A stretch of 64,000 bases of DNA from Bog-473 sp963800725 (GTDB lineage: Bacteria; Actinomycetota; Acidimicrobiia; Acidimicrobiales; RAAP-2), in assembly GCA_963800725.1 (NCBI GenBank), contig CAWDCE010000017.1:372001-436000 (forward strand). Reading direction: 5' to 3'. A program made the translations under genes and the position numbers. Of this stretch, positions 54,530 through 63,383 are shown one piece after another. Each line of letters starts with the position of its first letter. Position 1 is the stretch's first letter. The notes under the pieces were generated by a model. That model searched no databases and was not told the DNA's origin. It saw nothing but the letters and a program-made list of their open reading frames with translations.

Positions 54530-55417
54530 TTACTCGCGGTGTCGGGCCAGATCGTGTGGCCCTTTGGGCGGATAGCCCTTCTTCTCCTTGATCGTCTCGG
54601 CCCACGGCGCCAGCAGGGCCACCAGCTCGTCGAGGTCGTCTCCCAAAGCGTCCACGATCACTGAACACTGGTGGTCGGTGGCTGACTCGATCGATTCGCG
54701 CAGGGCGCGGCCCGACGCGCTGAAGGCATCCTCTGAGATCAATCCCGCGCTGAACAGTTGCTCGTGGGCCGCATCGAGCTGTTCGTCGTTCCAGGCCCGG
54801 GTCCGGACATAGCTGCGCATCGGGAGCCCCCAATAGAGCTCGGACAACAGCCCGATCTCGGGCCCGCTGAGCCCGGCCGCCACCCAAGCCGCAATGTGCG
54901 AATCACCCCGGTATTCGCGCAACAGATCGGCCAGGCGCCACAGGTCACCAAGCGGATCGTTCGGGAGCCCGAGACTCAAGAGCCCCGCGTAGAGCGGTCG
55001 ACCCTCGGTACCGAGATTCTCGGTGGCGCGGGCCAAGAGGGCGGTGGCGCGCGATAAGCCCTCGGGGTGCGCACCCAAGAGTTGGCCCAGGTGCTCGATG
55101 GCGCCGTCGGTGCGGGCCGCACAGATCGTGGCGGCGTCGCACAGCGTCCATCCGTAGGTGACCGAGGGAATCACCAGGTCGGGATTGAAGACCGCGAACG
55201 CAGCCGCGACAAGCTCGCCCGACACCTGCCCCATCACCGAACCGCGGCTGGTGAAATAGGCGGCGGCGTCGGGGGCGGCCACACCGTTGCTCATGGTGAG
55301 GGGACTCGGAGCGAAGCCCAGTGCCTCGTAATTGCGATGGCAGGGCGGCGCGAAATACACCTGGCCGGCGATTGGTTCGATGACCGCCGCCAGCTGGCGT
55401 GACGCACTTTTCGACAT
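54530..55417 (-). CDS. SCO6745-family helical protein
   Basis: A 295-residue alpha-helical soluble protein from ATG 55417. It resembles the actinobacterial SCO6745 family: an N-terminal IEPIAGQVYFAPPCHRNYEALG segment, YFTSRGSVMGQVSGELVAAAFAVFNPDLV and a LLREYRGDSHIAAWVAAGLSGPEIGLL helix bundle. The later part contains a MarR-like or HTH-like helix set in some members. Biochemical function is not known to me. Confidence 0.7.
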   Translation of the reverse strand: MSKSASRQLAAVIEPIAGQVYFAPPCHRNYEALGFAPSPLTMSNGVAAPDAAAYFTSRGSVMGQVSGELVAAAFAVFNPDLVIPSVTYGWTLCDAATICAARTDGAIEHLGQLLGAHPEGLSRATALLARATENLGTEGRPLYAGLLSLGLPNDPLGDLWRLADLLREYRGDSHIAAWVAAGLSGPEIGLLSELYWGLPMRSYVRTRAWNDEQLDAAHEQLFSAGLISEDAFSASGRALRESIESATDHQCSVIVDALGDDLDELVALLAPWAETIKEKKGYPPKGPHDLARHRE

Positions 55418-55537
55418 GGTGGCCACCTTAGGTCCACCGCGGTGCGGCGGTTCGGAGTGTCGAACCGGGCGGGCCTCGCCACCGCGGTGGCGCTCAGTGG
55501 CGCAAGGGCGGGTACCACAAGGGCCACAATGGGGGCC

Positions 55538-56044
55538 ATGACCGAACATTCGACGGCCCCGCAGAGCGCCGAGGGTGCCGATCTCACCTGGCACACCCCC
55601 TCGCCGCGCCTGTTGCGCCTGCGCCAGATCGAGGTGGCGGTGATCACGGTGCCGCTGGCGTTTTTGGTCGCGCTCAGCTTCCGCATCAAGCACGGCGTGA
55701 CCGCGGGGGCGGTGAGCCTGGTCGTGGTCCTGGCCTTGGGGGCCCTGTTGGCCTTGTTCGTCCACCGACGCTTCCGGGCGTGGCGGTACCAAGAACGCTA
55801 CGAGGATCTCGTCGTCGCCCGCGGGGTGTTGATCCAGCGGATGTCGGTCGTCCCCTACGGCCGCATGCAATTCGTCGAACTCACGGCCGGACCCTTCGAG
55901 CGCATGTTCGCGCTCTCGACGGTCAAGCTGCATACCGCAGCCGCCGCCAGTCGCGCCCGGATTCCCGGATTGCGTCACGAAGAGGCAGCCAGGCTGCGCG
56001 ACCGCCTCACCGAGTTGGGCGAAGCCAAAGCAGCCGGGCTTTGA
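55538..56044 (+). CDS. PH-domain membrane protein, YdbS-like
   Basis: A 168-residue protein with two TM helices (VITVPLAFLVALSF, AVSLVVVLALGALLALFV) followed by a bacterial PH (bPH2) domain: YEDLVVARGVLIQRMSVVPYGRMQFVELTAGPFERMF. It is the usual partner of a YdbT-like protein, which follows with a TTGA overlap. The pair is widespread in Firmicutes and actinobacteria, with an unclear role at the membrane. Confidence 0.85.
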   Translation: MTEHSTAPQSAEGADLTWHTPSPRLLRLRQIEVAVITVPLAFLVALSFRIKHGVTAGAVSLVVVLALGALLALFVHRRFRAWRYQERYEDLVVARGVLIQRMSVVPYGRMQFVELTAGPFERMFALSTVKLHTAAAASRARIPGLRHEEAARLRDRLTELGEAKAAGL

Positions 56045-57045
56045 CCAACGGGGGCGCCCCCGGGGCCGGGTGGCGGCGGCTCCATCCGCTCTCGCCGGTG
56101 GCGCGCATCGGGCGCATCGTCCCGGTCATTGTCGTCTCCATCGTGCTCTCGCCCGACGACCGCGGGCGCAACGCCGCGGTGGCCCACGACTACCTGATCG
56201 CCTTCGCGGTCATTGCTTCGCTACTGGGCATCGTGCACTGGTTCGTCACACGCTGGTCGTTCGACGGCGAGACGCTGCGTATCGAGACCGGTCTGATCCG
56301 CCACGACTCGCGCCGCCTCCCCCTCGCCCGGATCCAGGCGGTCGATGTCGTGCGCCCCCTCTTCGCCCGCATCCTCGGCCTCTCCGAGCTTCGGGTGCGC
56401 CTGGCCGGGTCTGGCTCGACCGACGGCAAGCTGGCCTACCTCTCAGAAGGGGCGGCCTTCGAGCTGCGCGACCTCCTCCTCGCCGGGCACCGGGTCGAAC
56501 AGAGCGGCCCCGAGGCGCGCCCCGAGCAGCACATGGCCGTGGTCGGCACGGGTCGCCTGGCCGGTTCGATCGCGCTGTCGGGCCTCACCGTGTTCTTGTT
56601 GGTGGCGTTGGTGTTCCTCTTGGGCCTCGACGCCTTCGCGACCAAGCGGACGGCAGCGATCGCCGGTGCATCGTTGATCTACCTGGTCTCGATCGGATCG
56701 GCCCTGTGGCGGCGCCTGGCCGGTGGCTACCACTTCGAGGCGACCGAGGTCCCAGAGGGCATCCGGGTGAGCCGGGGCCTGATGCAGACGGTCTCAGAGA
56801 CCGTCCCGCTCGGTCGGGTCCAAGCCGTGCGCCGGATCGAACCGATGCTGTGGCGCCCGCTCGGCTGGTGCCGGGTCGAAGTCGATGTGGCGGGGGCCGG
56901 AAGCCGCAACCAGCGGGGGGAAGGGTCCCAGATGGCCCGCAAGGCCCTCCTTCCCGTCGGGAGCCATCAAGATGCCTGGCACATCGTCAACCGCGTCCTG
57001 GCCAGCCCCGCGCCCCGGTTTCACGACCACCGCGCGCCGCCATGA
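56041..57045 (+). CDS. YdbT-like PH-domain membrane protein, N-terminal part
   Basis: From TTG 56041 (overlapping the stop before it) about 334 residues carry TM pairs (IGRIVPVIVVSIVL, LIAFAVIASLLGIVHWFV; IALSGLTVFLLVALVFLLG) and two bPH2 domains: LRIETGLIRHDSRRLPLARIQAVDVVRP and IRVSRGLMQTVSETVPLGRVQAVRRIEP. YdbT proteins normally have a third PH domain in the same chain; here it continues in another frame at 57042. Either the gene was split into two overlapping genes (ATGA) or one base is wrong near 57025. Confidence 0.8.
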   Translation: MTNGGAPGAGWRRLHPLSPVARIGRIVPVIVVSIVLSPDDRGRNAAVAHDYLIAFAVIASLLGIVHWFVTRWSFDGETLRIETGLIRHDSRRLPLARIQAVDVVRPLFARILGLSELRVRLAGSGSTDGKLAYLSEGAAFELRDLLLAGHRVEQSGPEARPEQHMAVVGTGRLAGSIALSGLTVFLLVALVFLLGLDAFATKRTAAIAGASLIYLVSIGSALWRRLAGGYHFEATEVPEGIRVSRGLMQTVSETVPLGRVQAVRRIEPMLWRPLGWCRVEVDVAGAGSRNQRGEGSQMARKALLPVGSHQDAWHIVNRVLASPAPRFHDHRAPP

Positions 57046-57554
57046 TCAAGGCGCCGCTGAGCTATCACTTCTTGGCCGCCGGCTACGACGAGGCACACGC
57101 CATGTCGGTGACCGGTCGACTGCGCAAGGTGACGACCTGGGCACCGTTGGAGAAGTCACAGAGCATCCGGCGCGTCCAGGGTCCGCTGCAGCGGGCGCTC
57201 GGGCTGGCCTCGGTCCACGTCGACGTGGCCGGCCGTCGAGTGCGCGTCGAATTCCGCGATCGATCGGTCGCCGAAGCCGACCTGCTGGTCGAACGCCTGA
57301 CCGAACTCAGCCGGGAGGCGAGAATGCGGCGCCACGACGAAGCCGCCGTCGGATTCAGTGGCGGGGCCGATGTCGCCCCGCCCGGGTGGTACCCCGACCC
57401 GACCGGACGCCATCAGCAGCGCTATTTCAACCAGGGCCGCTGGACCGACCACGTCGGCGACGACGGCGCGCTCGCCTTCGATCCGCTCGTGCCCCCCACC
57501 GCCCAGCAGATGGCCGCACTCGCGCAACGCTCTGAGCGCGAAGTCGACCGGTAG
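57042..57554 (+). CDS. Third PH domain of YdbT-like protein plus DUF2510 motif
   Basis: A 170-residue reading frame whose ATG overlaps the previous stop. It holds the third bPH2 domain (MSVTGRLRKVTTWAPLEKSQSIRRVQGPLQRALGLASVHVDV) and then a DUF2510 motif (PPGWYPDPTGRHQQRYFNQGRWTDHVGDDG). In frame, the sequence before the ATG reads PPRAA, which would join smoothly to the upstream protein, so a frameshift is plausible. The DUF2510 tail on a PH protein is unusual to my knowledge. Confidence 0.7.
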   Translation: MIKAPLSYHFLAAGYDEAHAMSVTGRLRKVTTWAPLEKSQSIRRVQGPLQRALGLASVHVDVAGRRVRVEFRDRSVAEADLLVERLTELSREARMRRHDEAAVGFSGGADVAPPGWYPDPTGRHQQRYFNQGRWTDHVGDDGALAFDPLVPPTAQQMAALAQRSEREVDR

Positions 57555-57564
57555 GGCCTGGCGC

Positions 57565-58785
57565 TCAGCCCTGCGCAGGTCCGAGCTGCATCGGGAAATA
57601 GTCGATAGAGCGGATCCCGCCGGTGTAGACGAGCGTGTGCCCGGGCTTGACCGAGTACTCGGGGATCCTGCGGTGCCATTCACGCAGCGCCACCCGCAAC
57701 TCGAGCCGGGCCAGGTGGGACCCGAGGCACCGGTGGATGCCGCCACCGAACGCGATGTGACGGTTGTTCTCGCGGTCAAAGCGCACCGTGTCCGCGTCTT
57801 CGAACTCGGCCTCGTCGGTGTTGGCCGCACCGAGCATGATCATGACCTGCTCGCCCGCCTTGATCGGGCAGCCGTCGAGCTCGGTGTCTTTCACCGAGGC
57901 CCGCACCACGCCCATGACCGGGGTCTCCCACCGCAGCATCTCTTCGACGGCCGAAGGAATCATCGACGGGTCATCGACCAGCTGGCGACGGTGCGACGGG
58001 TTCTGGGCCAAGAACGAGAACATGCAATCCAGCGTGGCGGTCACGGTGTCGAGCCCGGCGATCAGGAACAAGAAGCAGATGTCCAAGATGTCATTTCGGG
58101 TGAGCTTCACCCCTTCGACCTCGGCATCGAGGAAGTGCGAGAGCAGGTCGTCCTCTCGCTTCGCTTCGCGTTCGTCGAGCACCTCGTTGAAGTACTCGTA
58201 AACCGAATCGGCCACCTTTTGTTGGTAGTCGCTGGCGGCCGGGCTCCCATAGGGCTCCCCGACCACGTGGTTGGGCCGGATGATCCCGTCCTTCATCTTC
58301 AAGAAGCGATCGAGCTCGGTAAAGGGCAGCCCAAGCAGCGTCAAGAACACCTCTGAGGGAAACGGTACCGAGAATCCCTTAGCGAAATCGATCTCACCCT
58401 TGTCGATGAAGTTGTCGATGAGGTTGTTCACGATCTGGGTTACCGACTCGTCGAGCAGGGCCATGCGACGTGGGGCGAAGATCGGATCCAAGAGCTTGCG
58501 GTACTTCTTGTGTTCGGGTGGATCGATCTGAAGCGGGATCATCGGCCGGACATTCTTGAGATCGACCGCGTCCATGTTTGACGAGAAGATGTCCGGATGG
58601 CGCAACGCCTCGTCGATCTCCGTCTTTCGGGTCAAGAGCACACCGGTGCCCTCGACCGACATGACCGGACACTCTTCGCGCAGAGCCTTGAAGACCGGCT
58701 GAGGATGGGCCGCCATTTCTGGGTCCATGGCGCTGTATGGATCACCCGTCTGCACCTCGGTGGTCGCTTCGATTACCTCTTCCAT
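57565..58785 (-). CDS. Cytochrome P450
   Basis: Heme monooxygenase, 406 residues, soluble bacterial (class I) type. I-helix FLIAGLDTVTATLD has the Thr; ExxR is EEMLRWETP; the heme loop is FGGGIHRCLGSHLARLELR with the Cys ligand. The C-terminus LVYTGGIRSIDYFPMQL resembles steroid- or terpene-type P450s such as CYP125/142/107 relatives, but the substrate cannot be decided. ATG 58785 has GGAGGAGATC in front. It lies 74 bp downstream of the TetR gene, likely in one transcript under its control. Confidence 0.95.
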   Translation of the reverse strand: MEEVIEATTEVQTGDPYSAMDPEMAAHPQPVFKALREECPVMSVEGTGVLLTRKTEIDEALRHPDIFSSNMDAVDLKNVRPMIPLQIDPPEHKKYRKLLDPIFAPRRMALLDESVTQIVNNLIDNFIDKGEIDFAKGFSVPFPSEVFLTLLGLPFTELDRFLKMKDGIIRPNHVVGEPYGSPAASDYQQKVADSVYEYFNEVLDEREAKREDDLLSHFLDAEVEGVKLTRNDILDICFLFLIAGLDTVTATLDCMFSFLAQNPSHRRQLVDDPSMIPSAVEEMLRWETPVMGVVRASVKDTELDGCPIKAGEQVMIMLGAANTDEAEFEDADTVRFDRENNRHIAFGGGIHRCLGSHLARLELRVALREWHRRIPEYSVKPGHTLVYTGGIRSIDYFPMQLGPAQG

Positions 58786-58859
58786 CTGATCTCCTCCTGT
58801 CATGGCCCCATGGGCCATCCCCTCCAAGACTGTGAACTGCGCTGTGCTCCCACTCCCCC

Positions 58860-59459
58860 CTAAGACGCCGAGAGCATGGCGTTGATGGACTGCACCAGGG
58901 CCCGGTCGTCGGGCTCAGGCATGATCAAACTCGAAACGAACAGCCGCACGATGACGTCGGCCAGCTGGCCGCGGCTCAACTTGCCCGATGCCACCGCTCT
59001 GACCGAGTCGAAGGCATCACCGAGTTGCGCGAGCAGGACGTCGCGCAGCTTCGGGAGATGGGCGAAGAGGTACCCGAGGACGAACTCGGGCTCCGAAGAG
59101 AACAAGGAACGGGCCGGGTGGAGCCGGATGTAGTCGAACGCGAAGGCGACGAGCGCCTGGATCCTCTCCGCCGGATCGACCACCGGCGCAAGCGCTTCGG
59201 CCAGACCCAAGGTGAAGCGCTCCTCGTCGTAGGCGGCAACCGCGTCGAGCAGGCGATCCTTGTTGGGGAAATAGCGGTAGAGCGTGCCGCGTGAAACCCC
59301 GGCCGCCTCGCTGACCTCTTGCATGCCGAGGCGCTTGACACCGCGTCGAGCCAAGAGCCCGAGGGTGGCGCTGAGAATCCGCTCTTCGGTGCCCCCGTAG
59401 GGGATGGGATCGGGCACCACCGCGTCATTCGTGGGGCGCGGCTGCACGGCAACTGGCAT
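58860..59459 (-). CDS. TetR-family transcriptional regulator
   Basis: A 199-residue repressor. The N-terminal HTH is clear: TEERILSATLGLLARRGVKRLGMQEVSEAAGVSRGTLYRYFPNKDRLLDAV. The remaining helices form a ligand/dimerisation domain. It is the first gene of the TetR-P450 unit. The perfect-looking inverted repeat at 59467-59500, just upstream of its ATG, is the likely operator, so autoregulation and control of the P450 are probable. Confidence 0.95.
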   Translation of the reverse strand: MPVAVQPRPTNDAVVPDPIPYGGTEERILSATLGLLARRGVKRLGMQEVSEAAGVSRGTLYRYFPNKDRLLDAVAAYDEERFTLGLAEALAPVVDPAERIQALVAFAFDYIRLHPARSLFSSEPEFVLGYLFAHLPKLRDVLLAQLGDAFDSVRAVASGKLSRGQLADVIVRLFVSSLIMPEPDDRALVQSINAMLSAS

Positions 59460-59466
59460 TAGCTAC

Positions 59467-59500
59467 AGATTAGACACTCACCGTCTTCTTTGTCTTATCT
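59467..59500 (-). promoter_or_regulatory. Candidate TetR operator (inverted repeat)
   Basis: AGATTAGACA (59467-59476) and TGTCTTATCT (59491-59500) are inverted repeats matching at 9 of 10 positions with a 14-bp spacer. The site starts 7 bp upstream of the tetR ATG in an AT-richer patch. Confidence 0.55.
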
Positions 59501-59673
59501 GACCTTGTGACCAGGGATGATGTGGCGGGGCGACCGGTCACGAAACGGATTTCCCCCACCCGGTTGGGCCTTCTTGAGCACGAAGCCCGCGACCGAATCT
59601 CGCCGTCGTGCGCCTAGCCTGAGCCGCTCCCTGCACCCGATTGCTGACCAATGGACGGGACCAAGACTGCCAA

Positions 59674-60573
59674 ATGCGTACCAGAGCCCTCTTGACGTCG
59701 GTGGCCGTCGCCGTCCTCGCCGGCATGGCCACCGCGGTGCCCAGCCCCGCCGGCGCACAAAGTGCGCCCAGCACCACCGCGGCCGCCAGCTACTACGTCT
59801 CACTCGGCGATTCGTACGCCATTGGCTACCAACCCGATCCGTCGGTCTCGCTGCGCCTCGGCTACACGCACTTCGTCACCGCAGCCGAACGCCAGCGTGG
59901 CCACCCCGTCATCCTGGCCAACTTCGGCTGCGGCGGGGCCACCATTGGCTCGTTGCTCACCGCACGGGGATGTCGCCAGCCCGCCCTCGGCGGCATTTCG
60001 TACCGATCGGTCTCCCAAGCGACCGCGGCGACGAGGTTCATCGACGCGCACCGCGGCCACATCGCGATGATCACCATCTCGGTCGGGGGGAACAACCTGG
60101 CCGACTGCGGTGCGGCCGCCAATTCGCTGACGTGCCTCACCCGGGCCATTCCAGATGTGGCCGACGGCGTCACCACACTTGTCCGGTCGTTGCACGCCGC
60201 CGCGGGACACAACGTCCCGATCGTCGGGCTGACCTACCCCAATATCTTGTTGGGCGCCTGGGTCCACCACCCGACTTCCAAACCAATGGCCGCGCTCTCG
60301 AGCGCCGCCTTCAAGCTGGCGGTCAATCCCGCACTCAAGCGGGCCTATGACGACAACGGGGCCACCTTCGTCGACGTCACCGCGGCGAGTGGGGCCTACG
60401 CGCCGATCTACCGGACCACGACGGTTCGGCCCTACGGACGGATCCCGGTCGCGGTGGCCGATGTCTGCAAATACACCTGGTACTGCACGCAGGGCAACAT
60501 CCACCCGCGCACGCCCGGCTACCGGCTCATCGCGAAGCTGATCCTCGGCACGCTCGCGGCGCGGCTGCGCTGA
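59674..60573 (+). CDS. Secreted SGNH/GDSL hydrolase
   Basis: A 299-residue exported esterase/lipase-like enzyme. Signal peptide MRTRALLTSVAVAVLAGMATA...GAQS. The SGNH blocks are visible: block I VSLGDSYAIGY (Ser), the oxyanion Gly in FGCGGATIGS, Asn in SVGGNNLADCG, and Asp-x-x-His replaced by NIHPRTPGYRLIA (His). Several Cys suggest disulfides. The start ATG 59674 fits the signal peptide. Similar actinobacterial enzymes act on lipids or acylated polysaccharides. Confidence 0.9.
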   Translation: MRTRALLTSVAVAVLAGMATAVPSPAGAQSAPSTTAAASYYVSLGDSYAIGYQPDPSVSLRLGYTHFVTAAERQRGHPVILANFGCGGATIGSLLTARGCRQPALGGISYRSVSQATAATRFIDAHRGHIAMITISVGGNNLADCGAAANSLTCLTRAIPDVADGVTTLVRSLHAAAGHNVPIVGLTYPNILLGAWVHHPTSKPMAALSSAAFKLAVNPALKRAYDDNGATFVDVTAASGAYAPIYRTTTVRPYGRIPVAVADVCKYTWYCTQGNIHPRTPGYRLIAKLILGTLAARLR

Positions 60574-60589
60574 TCGGCCCGCTCGCAGA

Positions 60590-63161
60590 TCAGGCGGGTT
60601 CGGCGTCGCCTCGGCGGCGTGAGCGGGCCCGGAGTTTGGGCCAACCGACCAGGGCGATGAGGGCGATCACGCCGACGACGGTCGCGGCATCGCCCAGCAC
60701 ATTGACCGCGGTCGTCCCGTAAGTGAGCGTCACGTGATGTGCGGTCGGGACCACCACCATGAGATTGGGGGTCACCCGCCATGGGCCGTTGGCCCCCGTC
60801 GCCTGCCAGTTGGGGAAGTACGAGATCTTGACCAGCACCGGGGTACCGATGTGCGACACGTCGAAACTCACCGAGTTATTGGTGATCTCGGTGTTCGACA
60901 CCGTGGTCTTGGGCACGGCCTTGACCTCGGGGTGGGCCGCCCCGATGGCCGCACGGGGCCACGAGCTCGGTCCGCTCTGGGCCAGTTCCACCTTCCACTT
61001 CTCGGGGTCCGCGTACCAGTTGAGCGAGGGGAAGAGCCAACTCGACGGCGTTGCCTTGATGCCCTTGACGACGACCGGCTCGTTGGCCAGCGGTTGGACG
61101 AGCGGCGCGTCCTTGACCTCGTAGACGTTCCAGGTGGTCTTTTGCCGCGCCGTTGGCCCACGGACCGCTGGTGGCGATGAGTTTGAGGTCCGGGTCGGCG
61201 TTGGCCTGCGCCTCTACCTGGGCGCTCTCGGCCATGAAGTACTTGACCCCGAGGAGCTGGAGGTGCTTGACCCCGAGCGTGACGTCGAGCGGCCCGTAGT
61301 ACTTGGTGATGGTCGCGTCGGGGTCCGAAGGGACGGCCGAGAGCTCGGCCTGATTGACGAAGTGATAGGGCGTGGTCGCCGACGACTCGAACAAGAGCCC
61401 TTCCATCGAATCGATGCACCCCTTGGTCCAATACGGCAGCAGCATCAGCGATTCGGGGGTGCCGAATCGATTCTCATCGGCGTTGTACTCCCACATGGCC
61501 CGGCCGCATCCATGGTCCTTGCCCACCTCGGCCATCGTGTTGATGACGGCGTGGTACTCGTCATAGGAGGGCAGGCGCTGGTAGCCGCTGTAGTTGTAGC
61601 TCGACCAGTTCTTGACCATGTTGGCGCCGACGGTGACGGGGAGATCGCCCGCCGGGAAGATGAACGGGGGCACCACGATGGCGAGGATCGCGATGAACGC
61701 GATGAGGGAACCGAAGGCGGCACCGGGTGACCAGCGCCAGCCCGGTGGGGCCCGGTGCGAGCCGGCGGGCAGCGGACCGGGTACGGCGGCATCGGGGTCC
61801 TCGTCGAGTTCGGGTCCGGCGACGCCGGAGGCGGCCTGGCGGAATTGTGCGGCTTGCCACCGCGTCTTTTCCGAGCGCCGCCACCAGCGCGCCACCACAA
61901 TGACGCCGACCCCGATGGCCCAGCCCGCCATCAGGTAGACGCAGATGAACCACAGCGGCAGCAACCGGACGTTGTAGAGCTTGCCCTGGGGGTCGAAACG
62001 CAACCCGAGGGCGGCCGCAAAACCGAGCACGCTAAAGACGAGCCCGAAGCGGCTCTTGAGGACGATGGTGAGGACGACCGCGATGAAGGCGATGACGAGG
62101 GCCCACGCGTCGGCCTCGGGCAGGAACAGCCCGAGATAGGTGGTGACGTTGGTGTACCCCATCGACGTCGCATAGGACTGGCTGAGCCCGAACGGCACCA
62201 ACCACCAACCCGAGAGCAAGAGTCCAATGGCGACCGTCGATCCGGCGCGCCACAACATGCCCCAGCGATCCCGGGTCGCCTCGACGGGGTCCCAGTCCCA
62301 AAACGGCTTGATCTCGGCGTCGCTGAAGCGCCATGAGGTCGGTAAGAGTTCGACGACCACCAAGATGGCCGCTCCGGCCAGGGCCAGCATGCCCGGGATG
62401 ATGTGCGACAACACGCACAGCGCCAAGACAATGGCGGCCCAGCCCCGGCACGTTCCCCCCCGCACCACTCGAGAGAACAGTCCGAGGAACAACAGGGCCA
62501 TCGAGAGGCTGAAGGAATAGGCGTACTCGCCGGCCAGGGTCGAGAACAGGTTCCCGCCGTAGATGGTGTAGGTGTAATCAAAGAGGAAGGGCAGGGTGAG
62601 GGCGGCGAGGATGGCGGGGATCGGCGGGCGCAACCGGAAGAGCCGCCCGCAGGCCCAGGCACAGATCGGGAGGAGGACCGACCCGAGGACCGTGATCAGC
62701 TTGAAGGCGATGTTGTAGGGGATGATCCACCCGGCGACCGCCGCGAAGAGGTCAGGGATGGCGAAGTAGAAGGTGTAGAGCGAGTACCCGTCGTACCAAC
62801 TCGGGTCCCACCCGGCGATGTGCCCGTGCTTGAGGAGTGTCTCGAGATAGGCCGGGAGGGCGACGTGGGCACCGGTGTCGCCCCCGGTGGTCGTCGTATT
62901 GGTGAACAAGAGGCTCGGGTGGAGCTGCCACAGCGTGACCACGATGACCCCGAGGATCACCACGACGGTGCTGGCCCCGGGGACCCACCACCACTTGTCG
63001 CGCCCGGCCGTGTCCGCAGCCGTGCCCGCAGCCGTGTCCGTGGCGGTGTCCGCCCCGGTGTCCGCCCCGGTTGCCGCCGCGCTGTCCTCAGTCGCCTCGG
63101 CGCGGTCGGCCGCGGGCGGTTCGGGTTCGGGCCCGGTGGCCTGGTCGTAGATGCTGTTCAT
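60590..63161 (-). CDS. Large multi-pass membrane protein, GT-C/PTPS-related type, one frameshift
   Basis: About 857 residues. An Ala/Thr/Asp-rich cytoplasmic N-terminus precedes about 12 TM helices; the first outside loop has TGGDTGAHVALPAYLETLL and GWDPSWYDGYSLYTFYF, typical of the 6-pyruvoyl-tetrahydropterin-synthase-related membrane family, which resembles GT-C glycosyltransferases. A large extracellular domain follows and a final TM with RRRGDAEPA. At about 61143 an AAAA run shifts the frame: ANGAA must join KTTWNVYEVKDAPLV. That is a homopolymer indel. It converges with the SGNH hydrolase gene (17 bp). Confidence 0.82.
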
Positions 63162-63383
63162 CAGCTGACGGCCTCAGCTCACCGGTTCGGATCGCACTGG
63201 TGGGCGCTGGCCCGGTGGGCAGTTGGGGCGATCGTGGCCCCGTGACCCGAGGGAACCGCATGCGTGTCGGGCCACATCGGGGTCACGTTATCGGGCCGGG
63301 GAATCGGCGGGGGGGCGCCTCACCGGCCGGACCAGGGGCTATACCGGGGTGAAGCAGTGTGAGCGGCGAGTTTGAGGAGGCAG

